Below are positions 17,770 to 26,384 of a stretch of DNA of 64,000 nt, piece after piece. Under the pieces are notes generated by a model. That model did not search any database and was not told where the DNA came from. It saw only the letters and a list, made by a program, of their open reading frames with translations. A program made the translations under genes and the position numbers. Each line of letters starts with the position of its first letter. Position 1 is the stretch's first letter. The DNA is from Arthrobacter pascens (GTDB lineage Bacteria > Actinomycetota > Actinomycetes > Actinomycetales > Micrococcaceae): NCBI RefSeq assembly GCF_030815585.1, contig NZ_JAUSWY010000001.1, forward strand, positions 2,170,001 to 2,234,000. Direction: 5' to 3'.

Positions 17770-18822
17770 CTGATACCGGCACCGCCCTTGCCCTGATGCC
17801 TGCCGCTCAGGATCGCGCCTTGCCCCCGGCCCTCCTTTTGGGAATGCCGGCGTTGAGCCGCTTCGGCGTTCCCTAGGGGCTTGCCAGTCTTGGGCGGCGG
17901 CTGGTCCGCCGCGAGGAGCTCTCTCGGGTCCCCGATGTGGCCGGAGGAAATCCTCTACGGGGAAGCCAACTCGCTGTGGCTGATCCTGACCGCATCTACG
18001 TATTTCGGGGCCTTCGCCGAAAAGGAGCATTCCGGGCCGACCTGCGAGATGAAGTGGCGGGGTGACCCCGCCGTGGCCCTTCACCTCCTTCATCCCGCTC
18101 GTGGGGATCCTGCTTTCGTCCCACTACAGCCAGTATCTGCCGCCATGGGGGCGCCTGGCTGTGTATAGGTTTCATTGCCGCCCTTGCCATCGTCGCCGCG
18201 CAAGCTCCTCGCCCACTGGGTCACCGGCGGGGTATCAATGCAGTCCATCCACCCCGGCTACCTTCTGCCCGTCGTGCCCGGATTCTTCGTTGCCAGCATC
18301 GGTTTCTCAAGCATCCACGCCCATAACGCAGCCATTGCCGCGTTCGGCATTGGCGCGTTCTTCTGGCTGGTCATAGGAACCATCGTCACCGTCCGCCTGA
18401 TGACCGGCGGCGAATTGTCACCAGCCGCTACAACCGGACTGTCCGCCTATCTCGCCGCGCCCGCAACGGCCAACATTGCCTGGATGCTGTCACATCCAGA
18501 ACCCGTGGGGCTCATATCCAGCTTTGTCTAACAGGCGTGCTGTTGATCATGGCGCTGATGCAGCTCATGCTCCTCCCCGAGTACCGCAAGCTTCCCTTCA
18601 CGCAAATGTTTTGGGTGTTCACCTTTCCCGTTGCTGCACGCCGAACTATTCCATCCGCTGGCTTGCAACAACCGACCTCCCCGGCAGGGGAATTTGCGCC
18701 TGGACGATTCTTAGCCTCGCAACAGCCTTCACCCTGGCCGTCGCCGCCCGCACCGTCCCAAGAGCCATCGCCCCAAAATCGGCGAGACGCGCCACAGCAC
18801 AGAGCACAGAAGTGCGCTGAAG
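17766..18822 (+). pseudogene. Frameshifted TDT-family transporter (second copy)
   Basis: Segments in three frames match the intact transporter at 9.8-10.8 kb: WPEEILYGEANSLWLIL, TSFIPLVGILLSSHYSQY, KLLAHWVTGGVSMQSIHP, GYLLPVVPGFFVASIGFSS, then LPFTQMFWVFTFPV. At least four frame changes and in-frame stops separate them, so no full protein can be made. Its ATG overlaps the thioesterase stop, as expected for a former operon partner. This suggests the thioesterase/SDR pathway has lost its own transporter. Confidence 0.85.
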
Positions 18823-19039
18823 CTCCTGCGAACACATACCTCAGTTGCATTGTTTAGCGGCGCTTCCCTGGGCTGCCGCATAGTAACCGCTTGCGAGTAG
18901 TGATACCTATCCGGTTGGCAAGCACACAGCCAGCGGCACAACATACCAAGCCACTCTTCGGCTCTTGCAACCAACTGTCAGCCGTGCCGCCGCAGGATAT
19001 CCCGCCCGCGGTCGCCACCAATCCCACTGATTCGAAGTA

Positions 19040-19250
19040 ACCAGCACAGCCAAGGACCCACATGAGTTCACCAGCAGGACATCCAACCGCATGGACGCCG
19101 ACGTCGACCACAGGATTTTCATGGCACGAACAACGCATACACACCGTCTCCATGACTGGTCCGAACCTGAAACAGGGCCTCATAGCCTCGGCCATGAGTT
19201 CGCTGGCTACGTCGTCGAGGTTGCAGCCGCGCACGTAACTAAAGGGATTT
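19040..19250 (+). pseudogene. Possible zinc-type alcohol dehydrogenase fragment
   Basis: One frame gives DVDHRIFMARTTHTH and, a little later, PHSLGHEFAGYVVEVA. GHEFAGxVVEV is the GroES-like zinc-site signature of medium-chain dehydrogenases. No N-terminus or Rossmann domain is found. The call rests on one short motif. The rest of 18,830-19,390 has no gene. Confidence 0.4.
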
Positions 19251-19395
19251 CCTGGATCCGCACACCGACACGGGAGCTGGCACGCCCTCTAAGGAAGCAA
19301 GAAACGGATAGAGCCCGATCGCAGCAGAACACAAACAAGAATATTCGATGACGATCGAGAACTCCGGACCCCCAAGATCCGCACTAAAAGAATCC

Positions 19396-19479
19396 TTGAC
19401 AGAGCCTTCCTGCAGTCCTATGTTTATTGCAACCGATCTCAGCAACCGATCTCACTGCTCGTCAATGCAACCGATCTCA
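19396..19479 (+). promoter_or_regulatory. Promoter with three LacI-type operators (ABC importer)
   Basis: TTGACA (19396-19401), 17 bp, TATGTT (19419-19424), then operators at 19428-19441, 19441-19454 and 19466-19479. The operator read in the other direction is TGAGATCGGTTGCA, an imperfect palindrome with central CG. The first two sites share one base and form a 13-bp direct repeat. A bound regulator would cover the transcription start. The layout recurs at 26.2, 32.2 and 33.7 kb. Confidence 0.85.
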
Positions 19480-19492
19480 AAGGAGAGACTCG

Positions 19493-19603
19493 ATGATCAA
19501 TTGGCTCATCCCCGGACCTTCGGTAGCCCCACATTCAGCAGGCGTCGTTTTGAGTACGGCATGCTCCCGCATCAGCAACCCGGCACACAGGAGAGATTCA
19601 TGA
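19493..19603 (+). CDS. 36-residue leader ORF overlapping the binding-protein gene
   Basis: ATG 19493 follows the strong ribosome site AAAGGAGAG and encodes 36 residues ending SNPAHRRDS. Its stop overlaps the ATG of the binding protein as ATGA. The peptide has no recognised family. It may couple or tune translation of the main gene. The downstream gene also has its own AGGAGAG site, so the leader could simply be a by-product. Confidence 0.45.
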   Translation: MINWLIPGPSVAPHSAGVVLSTACSRISNPAHRRDS

Positions 19604-20853
19604 TCAAGAAGCGATGGGGCTTGGCACTCGTCACAGCAGTCGTAGCTAGCCTTGCCCTCAGCGGCTGCTCCCCCTCAACTCCGGAATCTGGGGGGCCGGT
19701 GACGCTCAATTACTGGGACTTCCTCGATCCCAGCCAAGACAATCCGCGATCGAAGGCACTGAAGGAAAACATCGCCAACTTCGAGGCGGCAAACCCTGAC
19801 ATCAAGATCAATCTCTCGGTGGTTTCCCTGGGCGATATGTTGAACAGACTGCCGCAGTCAGCAGCGGCCGGTCAGGCGCCGGATGTGTTTAAGATGTTCA
19901 CCCCGATCGTGCCCCAGATGGCCTCCGCTGGCGTTTACTCGCCGCTGCCTGATGCTGCGTCCGAGGTCACTGACTGGCTCCGCCCCACCGACACTTTTGC
20001 GGGACCTGACGGCAAGCAGGTCGCGGTGCCGTATGAATACCGCACCTGCGCCCTGTACTACAACCAGAAAATCCTGTCTCAGATCGGTGCGGCCACTCCG
20101 ACCACCTACGACGAAGTCGTGGACGTTGCACAGAAAGCTGCCGCAGCTGGATTCACCGGGTTCGGAACCGGATTCTCGGACACTGACAACTCAGCCATCA
20201 TCAGCACTTTCTTCAACTGCTTCATGACGCAGGTCGATCAGGAAATATGGACTCGAGACGGGAAGGCAGATTTCGCCACCCAGAAAAGCGAGGAGTTTGG
20301 CAATTTCCTTGCCAAGCTCCGGGACGCAAAGGCACTGGGTAGCAACGTCGTTTCCGACACGTACGGCACCGTAGCAGACGGCATGGCCAGCGGCACTGTC
20401 GCAATGTCAGTCATGGGCACCGAACGTATCGTTTCGTTCGCATCCCAGAACCCGGACGTCAAGTGGACCACCTTGCCGAAGGCAACTACTGGAGACACCA
20501 CGGGCACCACCATTGGATGGACACTCGGAATCGGCAACGGGAGCAAAAATACAGAGGCTGCCTGGAAGTTCATCGAATACATGACCGGACCCGAAGCCGG
20601 CGCAAAGATGGCCACCGGCGGCGAGGTTCCCACACGCGCTGCCACTTATGAGCAGCCATTCTTCTCCACGCCCGAAGCGAAGGTTGTGAACGACATCGCC
20701 GCCTATGTCAAGAGCAACAGCGAACCCCGCACATATTCCGATAACTGGACCTCGCTGGCCACCGGGCTCTCCCAGGCCGGACAGAAACTGACCCTCAACA
20801 ATCTATCGGGCAGCGAGTTTATCCGTTCCGCCCAGGATGCGGCCAACAAGTAA
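19600..20853 (+). CDS. Sugar ABC transporter substrate-binding lipoprotein
   Basis: A 417-residue extracellular solute-binding protein of family 1. Residues 1-23 are a lipoprotein signal (MIKKRWGLALVTAVVASLALSGC) with Cys23 as the lipidated residue. The mature part has the fold's usual segments (VTLNYWDFLDPS, QAPDVFKMFTPIVPQM, GKQVAVPYEYRTCALYYNQKIL, AAWKFIEYMTGPEAGAKMATGGEVPTR). It would catch a mono- or oligosaccharide outside the membrane and hand it to the two permeases encoded next. The ATG at 19600 follows AGGAGAG. It is driven by the triple-operator promoter and followed by a hairpin. Confidence 0.94.
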   Translation: MIKKRWGLALVTAVVASLALSGCSPSTPESGGPVTLNYWDFLDPSQDNPRSKALKENIANFEAANPDIKINLSVVSLGDMLNRLPQSAAAGQAPDVFKMFTPIVPQMASAGVYSPLPDAASEVTDWLRPTDTFAGPDGKQVAVPYEYRTCALYYNQKILSQIGAATPTTYDEVVDVAQKAAAAGFTGFGTGFSDTDNSAIISTFFNCFMTQVDQEIWTRDGKADFATQKSEEFGNFLAKLRDAKALGSNVVSDTYGTVADGMASGTVAMSVMGTERIVSFASQNPDVKWTTLPKATTGDTTGTTIGWTLGIGNGSKNTEAAWKFIEYMTGPEAGAKMATGGEVPTRAATYEQPFFSTPEAKVVNDIAAYVKSNSEPRTYSDNWTSLATGLSQAGQKLTLNNLSGSEFIRSAQDAANK

Positions 20854-20866
20854 TAGCCCCCAACGT

Positions 20867-20900
20867 CCGGGGGGAGTCTGAAAAATCAGGCTCCCCCCGG
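20867..20900 (+). terminator. Intra-operon hairpin between binding protein and permease genes
   Basis: Fourteen base pairs (CCGGGGGGAGTCTG with CAGGCTCCCCCCGG, one G-T pair) around AAAAAT. It lies in the 59-base gap right before the permease ribosome site. Such hairpins usually stop part of transcription or protect the upstream mRNA, giving more binding protein than permease. Confidence 0.75.
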
Positions 20901-20912
20901 AAGGGAGAGATA

Positions 20913-21845
20913 ATGTCAACAAACAGCCCGACCCGCACTTCATCTCAGACGGCCACTCCACCCACAGGCATCCAGGCTTTCCGCCGGGCTCGTAAGGACC
21001 GCATGGTCTGGTTGTACGTCGTCCCCGTCAGTGCCGTGTTTCTCTTTGTCTTTGTTGGACCGCTCATCTACACTGCATGGACGGCGCTTCACGAGACTTC
21101 GTATTACCAGATCGGCAAATTCTCTGGTCTGAACTCTTTTACCAAGCTGTTCTCAGATTCCGACCTGCCCGCCCGCATCTGGACAACCCTTGTATTTTCG
21201 CTCGGGGCGCTGGTCATTGCATTGCCCGCGGGACTCTTGTCTGCGATTGTGCTGAACAACCTGCATCGGTTCAAGCGCTCCGTCCGCAGCCTCTTCCTGT
21301 TGCCGTGGCTTATGTCCCAGGCCACAGCAGGAACAATCTGGCTTTGGTTCCTCAACCCTAATTACGGGCCAGCCTCAGCTATCACCCAATCCCTTGGGTT
21401 CGGTCCTACTGATGTCTTCTCGTCCCCTAATAGTGCGCTCGTTGCGGTGACTCTGATGACGGCGTGGTGGTCCTACCCGCAAGCCATGCTTCTCTTTCTA
21501 GGCGCCCTTCAAACCATTCCAGTGGAATTGTACGAAAGCCTCAAAGTGGACGGAGGGGGCATTCGGCACGCATTTGTCAACGTCACGTTGCCTTACCTGC
21601 GCAACACCATCGTCTCCGTGGTGATCGTTCTGCTCATGCTCTATGTACAGATGGTCACCATCATCCTGGTAACGACACGAGGTGGCCCCATCGGATCGAC
21701 CGAGACGCTGTCAATGCGGGTATACAACCAGATGTTCGACAAGTTCGATCTCTCCGGGGCATCAGCAACGGCTATCCTTCTTTTCGCCGTAAACATTCTC
21801 CTCACTCTTGTCGCCATTCGCTTCCGACGGAAGGAAAGCCTGTGA
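20913..21845 (+). CDS. Sugar ABC transporter permease (MalF/UgpA type)
   Basis: A 310-residue inner-membrane protein with about six transmembrane helices, beginning after a hydrophilic N-terminus (MVWLYVVPVSAVFLFVFVGP). The EAA-type loop that contacts the ATPase is seen as YESLKVDGGGIRHAFVNVTLPYLR. It pairs with the permease encoded next to form the channel. The ATG has AAGGGAGAG upstream. Its TGA overlaps the next gene's GTG. No ATP-binding gene is present; actinobacteria often use a shared MsiK-type ATPase encoded elsewhere. Confidence 0.94.
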   Translation: MSTNSPTRTSSQTATPPTGIQAFRRARKDRMVWLYVVPVSAVFLFVFVGPLIYTAWTALHETSYYQIGKFSGLNSFTKLFSDSDLPARIWTTLVFSLGALVIALPAGLLSAIVLNNLHRFKRSVRSLFLLPWLMSQATAGTIWLWFLNPNYGPASAITQSLGFGPTDVFSSPNSALVAVTLMTAWWSYPQAMLLFLGALQTIPVELYESLKVDGGGIRHAFVNVTLPYLRNTIVSVVIVLLMLYVQMVTIILVTTRGGPIGSTETLSMRVYNQMFDKFDLSGASATAILLFAVNILLTLVAIRFRRKESL

Positions 21846-22702
21846 GCACCACAACCTCGCGCCGCCAAGGCCGCGTAGGCGCCCTCCTTCGGGCCGTTCC
21901 GGCTTGGGCATACGTCTTCCTCTCAGCCGCGATCGTACTACCGCCGGTCGCGTGGATCGTATCCACCTCGCTGAAAACCGGCTCGGACACCCTTGAGTTC
22001 CCGCCACGATGGATTCCGGACCCGATCTCATTCGAGGGCTTTGCGGGCATACTGACTTCGACAAACATTCGATTTTTTGTTAACTCCCTCATCTACGCCG
22101 GCGGTTCCATCGCCCTCGCGTTGGCGATTTCCATCCCGGCAGCATATGTCGCCACCAGGTACCGAAGCCGCCGCATGGAAACTCTGATGACCGGGATCTT
22201 GGTGCTGTCGATGGTTCCCGCGATCGTGGTCTTCATCGCCCTGTACTCCATGTTCGTCAGGACAGCCTTGATTAACACCTATCCGATGCTGATTCTCGTC
22301 TACACGGCCATTATCTGTGGGCAGACCATATTGTTCCTGCGCAACTTCATTGAGAACATTCCCGTTGAGATAGAGGAAGCGGCTGCGATCGATGGCTGCT
22401 CCCGGCCACAGATCCTGTGGCGCATCATCCTCCCGCTCATCCGTCCCGGCATTGCAGCCGTAGCCATCTTCATCTTCGTATTCGTCTGGAACGACTTCCT
22501 TGTAGGCACCGTCCTCGCCACCACAGAAGACATGAAGACCGTCCAGAACGGCATCGTGCGGTATATAACCACTGGCTTCGGTAGCTTCTGGGGACTCTTC
22601 GCTGCATTCATCGTCGTTGCTTTCATCCCCGTTCTCTCAATCTTCCTGGCCTTCCAGCGCTGGTTTGTTGCCGGCATGACGTCCGGTGGTGTCAAGGGAT
22701 AA
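21842..22702 (+). CDS. Sugar ABC transporter permease (MalG/UgpE type)
   Basis: A 286-residue membrane protein with six predicted helices (AWAYVFLSAAIVLPPVAW, FFVNSLIYAGGSIALALAIS, and others). The EAA loop is EIEEAAAIDGCSRPQILWRI followed by ILPLIRPGIAAV. The end FQRWFVAGMTSGGVKG is typical of the family. GTG 21842 overlaps the previous stop by four bases (GTGA), so the genes are translationally coupled. A strong terminator follows the gene. Confidence 0.94.
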   Translation: MSTTTSRRQGRVGALLRAVPAWAYVFLSAAIVLPPVAWIVSTSLKTGSDTLEFPPRWIPDPISFEGFAGILTSTNIRFFVNSLIYAGGSIALALAISIPAAYVATRYRSRRMETLMTGILVLSMVPAIVVFIALYSMFVRTALINTYPMLILVYTAIICGQTILFLRNFIENIPVEIEEAAAIDGCSRPQILWRIILPLIRPGIAAVAIFIFVFVWNDFLVGTVLATTEDMKTVQNGIVRYITTGFGSFWGLFAAFIVVAFIPVLSIFLAFQRWFVAGMTSGGVKG

Positions 22703-22742
22703 CTACAGCAAGAGTTCTGCTGCCCAGGCCCAACCTAGAAAA

Positions 22743-22782
22743 GCACGCCACATGGCCGCTTCCAAGCGGTCATGTGGCGTGC
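22743..22782 (+). terminator. Terminator of the ABC importer operon
   Basis: GCACGCCACATG pairs with its inverted copy, and an inner CCGCTT/AAGCGG stem adds to it. It lies 40 bases after the permease stop and is followed by CCCTTTC. Confidence 0.85.
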
Positions 22783-22989
22783 CCTTTCGCGACCAACTCA
22801 CCGGAACTGCAATCCCTAAACTCTGACAAGCCCCTCAGCCCGCGTCTTAAGTACCCGCGGGGGCCGAATGCGCTGGAACTCACGGGCAAGAGCTCAACGT
22901 GTAGACGAGCCAGGCCCCACCGCCTGTCCCTTCATGGAATCTCGTTCAACACCAACATCAACACCAACGCCGGCGAAGGAGCCTGACCA

Positions 22990-23182
22990 ATGCACCGCCC
23001 GAACGCCCTGCCCACCTGCCAGTGGGCCAATCTTCCCCTCGACGAAGACGGCAAGCTCGCCTCAGGATGGGGCTACGACGGCCCTTAAATCGCCGTCTCC
23101 GGAGACCGTCTTGAGGCCTGGCGCTGGTATGAGCTCGAATTCCGCCACGAAGCCAACGTCGGCTCCCGCTCTTGGGGCACGG
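22990..23182 (+). pseudogene. TIM-barrel sugar isomerase/epimerase, N-terminal remnant
   Basis: The frame reads CQWANLPLDEDGKLAS, then GWGYDGP, stop, IAVSGDRLEAWRWYE. This matches the first beta strand of xylose-isomerase-like TIM barrels, with a stop replacing a conserved position, and the similarity ends after about 60 codons. It indicates that the importer operon once continued with an isomerase gene. The block 22,783-22,989 has no recognisable gene. Confidence 0.7.
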
Positions 23183-23231
23183 CGAACACCTGTTGAGGCC
23201 TGCCGCGACGAAAATGATCGCTGTTTGATTC

Positions 23232-23420
23232 TCCCACCGGCATTGGCGCGGGGCTGATTGACCGTGGCACTCTGCTTCGCGGAATGAAGGGCACTGCTGG
23301 CGCCATTGGACACATCCCCATTCCACGCGGCATAGATTTTCCGTGTATTTGCGGAAACAAGGGGTGTCTCGTTGCCTTGGTGTCGCAGCAAGTCCATGCC
23401 ACGGACTTGCCAATACATCG
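23232..23420 (+). pseudogene. ROK-family kinase/regulator fragment
   Basis: One open stretch reads PTGIGAGLIDRGTLLRGMKG, TAGAIGHIPIPRG, then CICGNKGCLVALVSQQ. The GHIPIP and CxCGxxGCLE-like motifs are the sugar-binding and zinc-binding parts of ROK proteins. The ATP-binding N-terminus and the C-terminus are absent. It is a decayed sugar kinase or repressor. The remaining bases up to 23,602 show nothing definite. Confidence 0.75.
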
Positions 23421-23602
23421 GCTTTCTCGGCAAAGGTGTCATTGCTATCGAAAAGACTCAAGGCTCGGTTGATGAGTGGCGGACCCGTTTCGGCCGGAAT
23501 CCTAAAGCCGCGCTCCTCGTTCCATGCGCTGTTTCCCTGGTTTTCCCAGTCTAGTCACCTGGCGCTAGGCACTCCGAGCATCTTTACCCGGGTGCGGACA
23601 GC

Positions 23603-24067
23603 TCAAGAGTTGTCGCTTGGCAGCCAGTCTGGCGGCTGAATTAGCTCCACACGATTTCCGTCTGGATCGAGCAGGTAGATCAGCAAGCCTCCTGCAACCG
23701 GGCCCGACGTGGGTGCGACCGGTTCGGACAAAGCGCTGTACCCGAGCGCTGTCATTCTGGCGTAAACCTTGCGCAGGTCAATATCGGTAAAAGCAAGATG
23801 TGCAGTCCCCGGCTGCGCCTCTGATGGGTTGACGGCCGGTGGCGGATCCTCAACCTGGACCAGCTCCAAGTTGAAGGTACCGTCACCCGTTGAGAGCATT
23901 AGTGCTTTGACCTTAACGTCCGGACGGCCGTAAAGTTCGCCGACGTATGGGCCCGATGTCCACGCTTTCAAGCGGGCAAGGCCAAGCCCTTCCACGTAGA
24001 ACCGGGCGCTGCGCTCCATGTCCGTAACGTGCAGGGCAGTGTGATGATGTCGAATCGCAGTTTTCAT
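23603..24067 (-). CDS. VOC-family (glyoxalase-like) protein
   Basis: A 154-residue vicinal-oxygen-chelate protein with both halves of the fold: HHHTALHVTDMERSARFYVEGLGL at the start and LIYLLDPDGNRVELIQPP at the end. His and Glu at these ends are the usual metal ligands. The family includes lyases, epimerases and dioxygenases; the reaction here is unknown. ATG 24067 has AGGTGAGAG just upstream. It is 218 bases after the SDR gene, on the same strand, and belongs to the sugar region by position. Confidence 0.88.
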   Translation of the reverse strand: MKTAIRHHHTALHVTDMERSARFYVEGLGLARLKAWTSGPYVGELYGRPDVKVKALMLSTGDGTFNLELVQVEDPPPAVNPSEAQPGTAHLAFTDIDLRKVYARMTALGYSALSEPVAPTSGPVAGGLLIYLLDPDGNRVELIQPPDWLPSDNS

Positions 24068-24285
24068 TTCTCTCACCTAAACATTCCCGAGGGGCTTGAA
24101 CTGGACCAAAAGAACGGACATATCGATTTCTCCTCGTAGATTCAGACTTAGACTTCGCTGGGATTGCTCAGACACAGCCTTGAGGGGTCGGTGCTGGGCT
24201 TGCCTGGCGTATGTGTACGCTGGGTTGCCACCTGCAAAAGGTGTGTGACGGGGCCTCTTTGATTGCAAGGCACCGTGCAGGGGGT

Positions 24286-25035
24286 TCAGGTTCCTATTCC
24301 CAGGTGTGCTCCGCCGGCCACATCGAGAGACACTCCGGTGATGTAGCGGTTGTCGGGATCGGTCAGAAAGAGTATGGCGCGGGCGACTTCGTCGGGTTCG
24401 GCAAACCGGCGCATCGGCAGTTGCGCTGCCCTCTTCGCCCGGTTGGCAGCCGCATCCGGGCCTGAATCTTTGGCAAACTGTGCCCACATGGGTGTGTTCA
24501 CCGGGCCTGGTGCGACGGCGTTGACGGAGATGCCCTGAGGCCCGAGTAATTCTGCGAATGACCACATGATGTGTAGGACTGCGAGCTTGCTCGCGTTATA
24601 AGGCAGGTAGTTCAGGCGTGCTTCTTTGGCCGCGACGGAGGATAAGACCACGATGGCGCCGGCCGTGCCGGACTCAAGCATTGACTTTGCTGTCTCTCGT
24701 ACCATCGAGAACGTTGCAGAGGCATTGATCCTCAGAATGGAGTCGAACTCTTCTGTGGTTGTCTCCATAATGTCCGGCGTGGTGCCGAGCACTCCTGCTG
24801 CATGGACGAGGACGTCGATGCGGCCGAATCTGGCTTTGATGTCCTGGATAACCGTTGCGCATTGTTGCTCGGACGTGATGTCGAGAGGATGGAAGGCCCC
24901 CAGCGCCTGGTCCTCCTTGGGCGAACGATCAGCGCCTACGACGAGGGCGCCTGCGGCTACGAATGCGCTGACAGCAGCATCGCCGATTCCCCCGCTCGAT
25001 CCGGTTACCAGAACCACCTGGTCTTTGAGGCTCAT
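24286..25035 (-). CDS. SDR-family oxidoreductase
   Basis: A 249-residue classical SDR. VLVTGSSGGIGDAAVSAF is the cofactor motif, HAAGVLG replaces the common NNAG, VVLSSVAA holds the catalytic Ser and YNASK holds Tyr/Lys. GADRSPKED after strand 2 suggests NAD use through the Asp. DPDNRYITGVSLDVAGGAHLG is the standard C-terminus. It sits 122 bases downstream of the operator-controlled Gfo/Idh gene on the same strand and is probably co-regulated. A role in oxidising or reducing a sugar intermediate is inferred. Confidence 0.92.
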   Translation of the reverse strand: MSLKDQVVLVTGSSGGIGDAAVSAFVAAGALVVGADRSPKEDQALGAFHPLDITSEQQCATVIQDIKARFGRIDVLVHAAGVLGTTPDIMETTTEEFDSILRINASATFSMVRETAKSMLESGTAGAIVVLSSVAAKEARLNYLPYNASKLAVLHIMWSFAELLGPQGISVNAVAPGPVNTPMWAQFAKDSGPDAAANRAKRAAQLPMRRFAEPDEVARAILFLTDPDNRYITGVSLDVAGGAHLGIGT

Positions 25036-25157
25036 CGGTTCTCCCCACTCTGGATGCGGCTGCGCCGCGGTTCTCCTGCGGTCCGGCCGTGGGTTGCTCG
25101 CTTCATGTCTAATTCCTTAGTTATGGTTGTTCAGTCGACGGTCAGGTTTTTGAGATG

Positions 25158-26144
25158 TTACGGGGAGACCACATCCTCAGCGCGGGAAGGTGCCGCTGCC
25201 AGGAGTGCATCGGCGATTTCTGTCGCGCGGAGTGCCTGGGCGAATGTGACTGCAGGTGTTCCACCCGTGCAAAACTTCAGCGCCGTCTCTGCTTGGCGAA
25301 GGAAGAGGTCGGAGGGGCCAAAGGTCTTTACGTACTGGCCGCCGTCACGCTCCCACATGTGAAGGGAGTCGTTGGACCATAACATCCGGCCCTCAGTGGC
25401 CAGGACGTCGATGGTGAGGCTCCAGTCGCCCTGGTTGAGTCCTTGAGGCTCCTGCCACGGAGACCAGTAGCTCTGCATGGTGAACATGACGCCCTCAGGA
25501 AATTCGAGGGTGGAGATGACGTGCTCCGGCACCGGCGACCCATAGAGGCTGCTGCTGGCGCTGCTGGCCAGTACTCTTGGGTCGCCGTCGAACCATGATG
25601 AGACTAATTCGATGGCGTGAATGCCATTCACTACAGCGACGCCGCCCTCCTTCGGGTCAGCGCGCCATGAGTGGACGTTCTGTTTGTGGGCGACGGAACG
25701 GACAGACACGGCGATCACGTTCTTGCTCCTGATCCATTGAGAGACCAGTGCTGCGGCGGGATGGTGGTGGAGCGTATACCCGACCATGAGTCTCTCGTGC
25801 ACCCCGGAAGCGGCAGCCAGGACGGCAGCACCTTCGGCATCTGCGGCCACCGGCTTTTCAGTCAGCACACGGAATCCCCTGTTAAGCAGATCTGCGCATA
25901 TGACCGGTTGCATGGTGGTGGGCAGTGCAACGACTACCAGGTCAAGGTGTTCGGGGTGGAGTTCCGCGGTACTGGGCACCAACTGTGCGCCCAGCTCCTG
26001 AGCGAGGGCGACGCCGCGCCCGTCCTTCTCCACAAGGATGGTGACATTGGCACCTGCCGCGGCGAATGCCCGCGCGTGCCGTGATCCGGCCCAGCCGGCC
26101 GCTCCCACGACGGCGACGCGCGGGGCATGTGCCGTCGCGGTCAT
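25158..26144 (-). CDS. Gfo/Idh/MocA-family oxidoreductase
   Basis: A 328-residue NAD(P)-dependent sugar dehydrogenase type. The Rossmann motif is VAVVGAAGWAGSRHARAFAA, the conserved EKP loop is FRVLTEKPVAADAEGA, and GGVAVVNGIHAIELVSSW holds the catalytic-domain His. Family members oxidise hydroxyls of sugars, inositols or glycosides. The ATG at 26144 overlaps the stop of a 16-residue leader ORF (ATGA) and lacks a good ribosome site of its own. The promoter upstream carries three regulon operators. Confidence 0.92.
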   Translation of the reverse strand: MTATAHAPRVAVVGAAGWAGSRHARAFAAAGANVTILVEKDGRGVALAQELGAQLVPSTAELHPEHLDLVVVALPTTMQPVICADLLNRGFRVLTEKPVAADAEGAAVLAAASGVHERLMVGYTLHHHPAAALVSQWIRSKNVIAVSVRSVAHKQNVHSWRADPKEGGVAVVNGIHAIELVSSWFDGDPRVLASSASSSLYGSPVPEHVISTLEFPEGVMFTMQSYWSPWQEPQGLNQGDWSLTIDVLATEGRMLWSNDSLHMWERDGGQYVKTFGPSDLFLRQAETALKFCTGGTPAVTFAQALRATEIADALLAAAPSRAEDVVSP

Positions 26145-26191
26145 GATATCGGGCCGCCGAAGATGCTGCCAGGGACGAAGCAGGTGACCAT
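26141..26191 (-). CDS. 16-residue leader ORF before the oxidoreductase gene
   Basis: It starts at ATG 26191 after AAAGGAGAG, encodes MVTCFVPGSIFGGPIS and stops inside the next ATG (ATGA overlap). The main gene has no clear ribosome site, so translation through this leader could be required. The ribosome site and operator context are nearly identical to those at 19.48 kb, while the peptide differs. Confidence 0.5.
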   Translation of the reverse strand: MVTCFVPGSIFGGPIS

Positions 26192-26204
26192 AAAGTCTCT
26201 CCTT

Positions 26205-26291
26205 TGAGATCGGTTGCATTTCTTAAAACTAGTGAGATCGGTTGCTGAGATCGGTTGCAATAAACATAGGGTCGCAAAAAGGGTCTGTCAA
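26205..26291 (-). promoter_or_regulatory. Promoter with three LacI-type operators (oxidoreductase)
   Basis: On the minus strand: TTGACA (26291-26286), 17 bp, TATGTT (26268-26263), then operators at 26259-26246, 26246-26233 and 26218-26205. The sequence around the -10 and first two operators is nearly identical to the importer promoter, which suggests duplication of the promoter block. Confidence 0.85.
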
Positions 26292-26384
26292 GGATCTACG
26301 TGGTTCAGGTTTTCGGGGGCCCGGCGGTCTCGGTTGTCAGCGAAGCTGATTCCGGTTGTGTATCTGCTGCAGTCAGGCTCTGCA

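Noticed and set aside
19348..19599. Longer N-terminus for the ABC binding protein
   Set aside because: The frame is open upstream, but it would read through the promoter and operators, and the lipoprotein signal begins at MIKKRWG.
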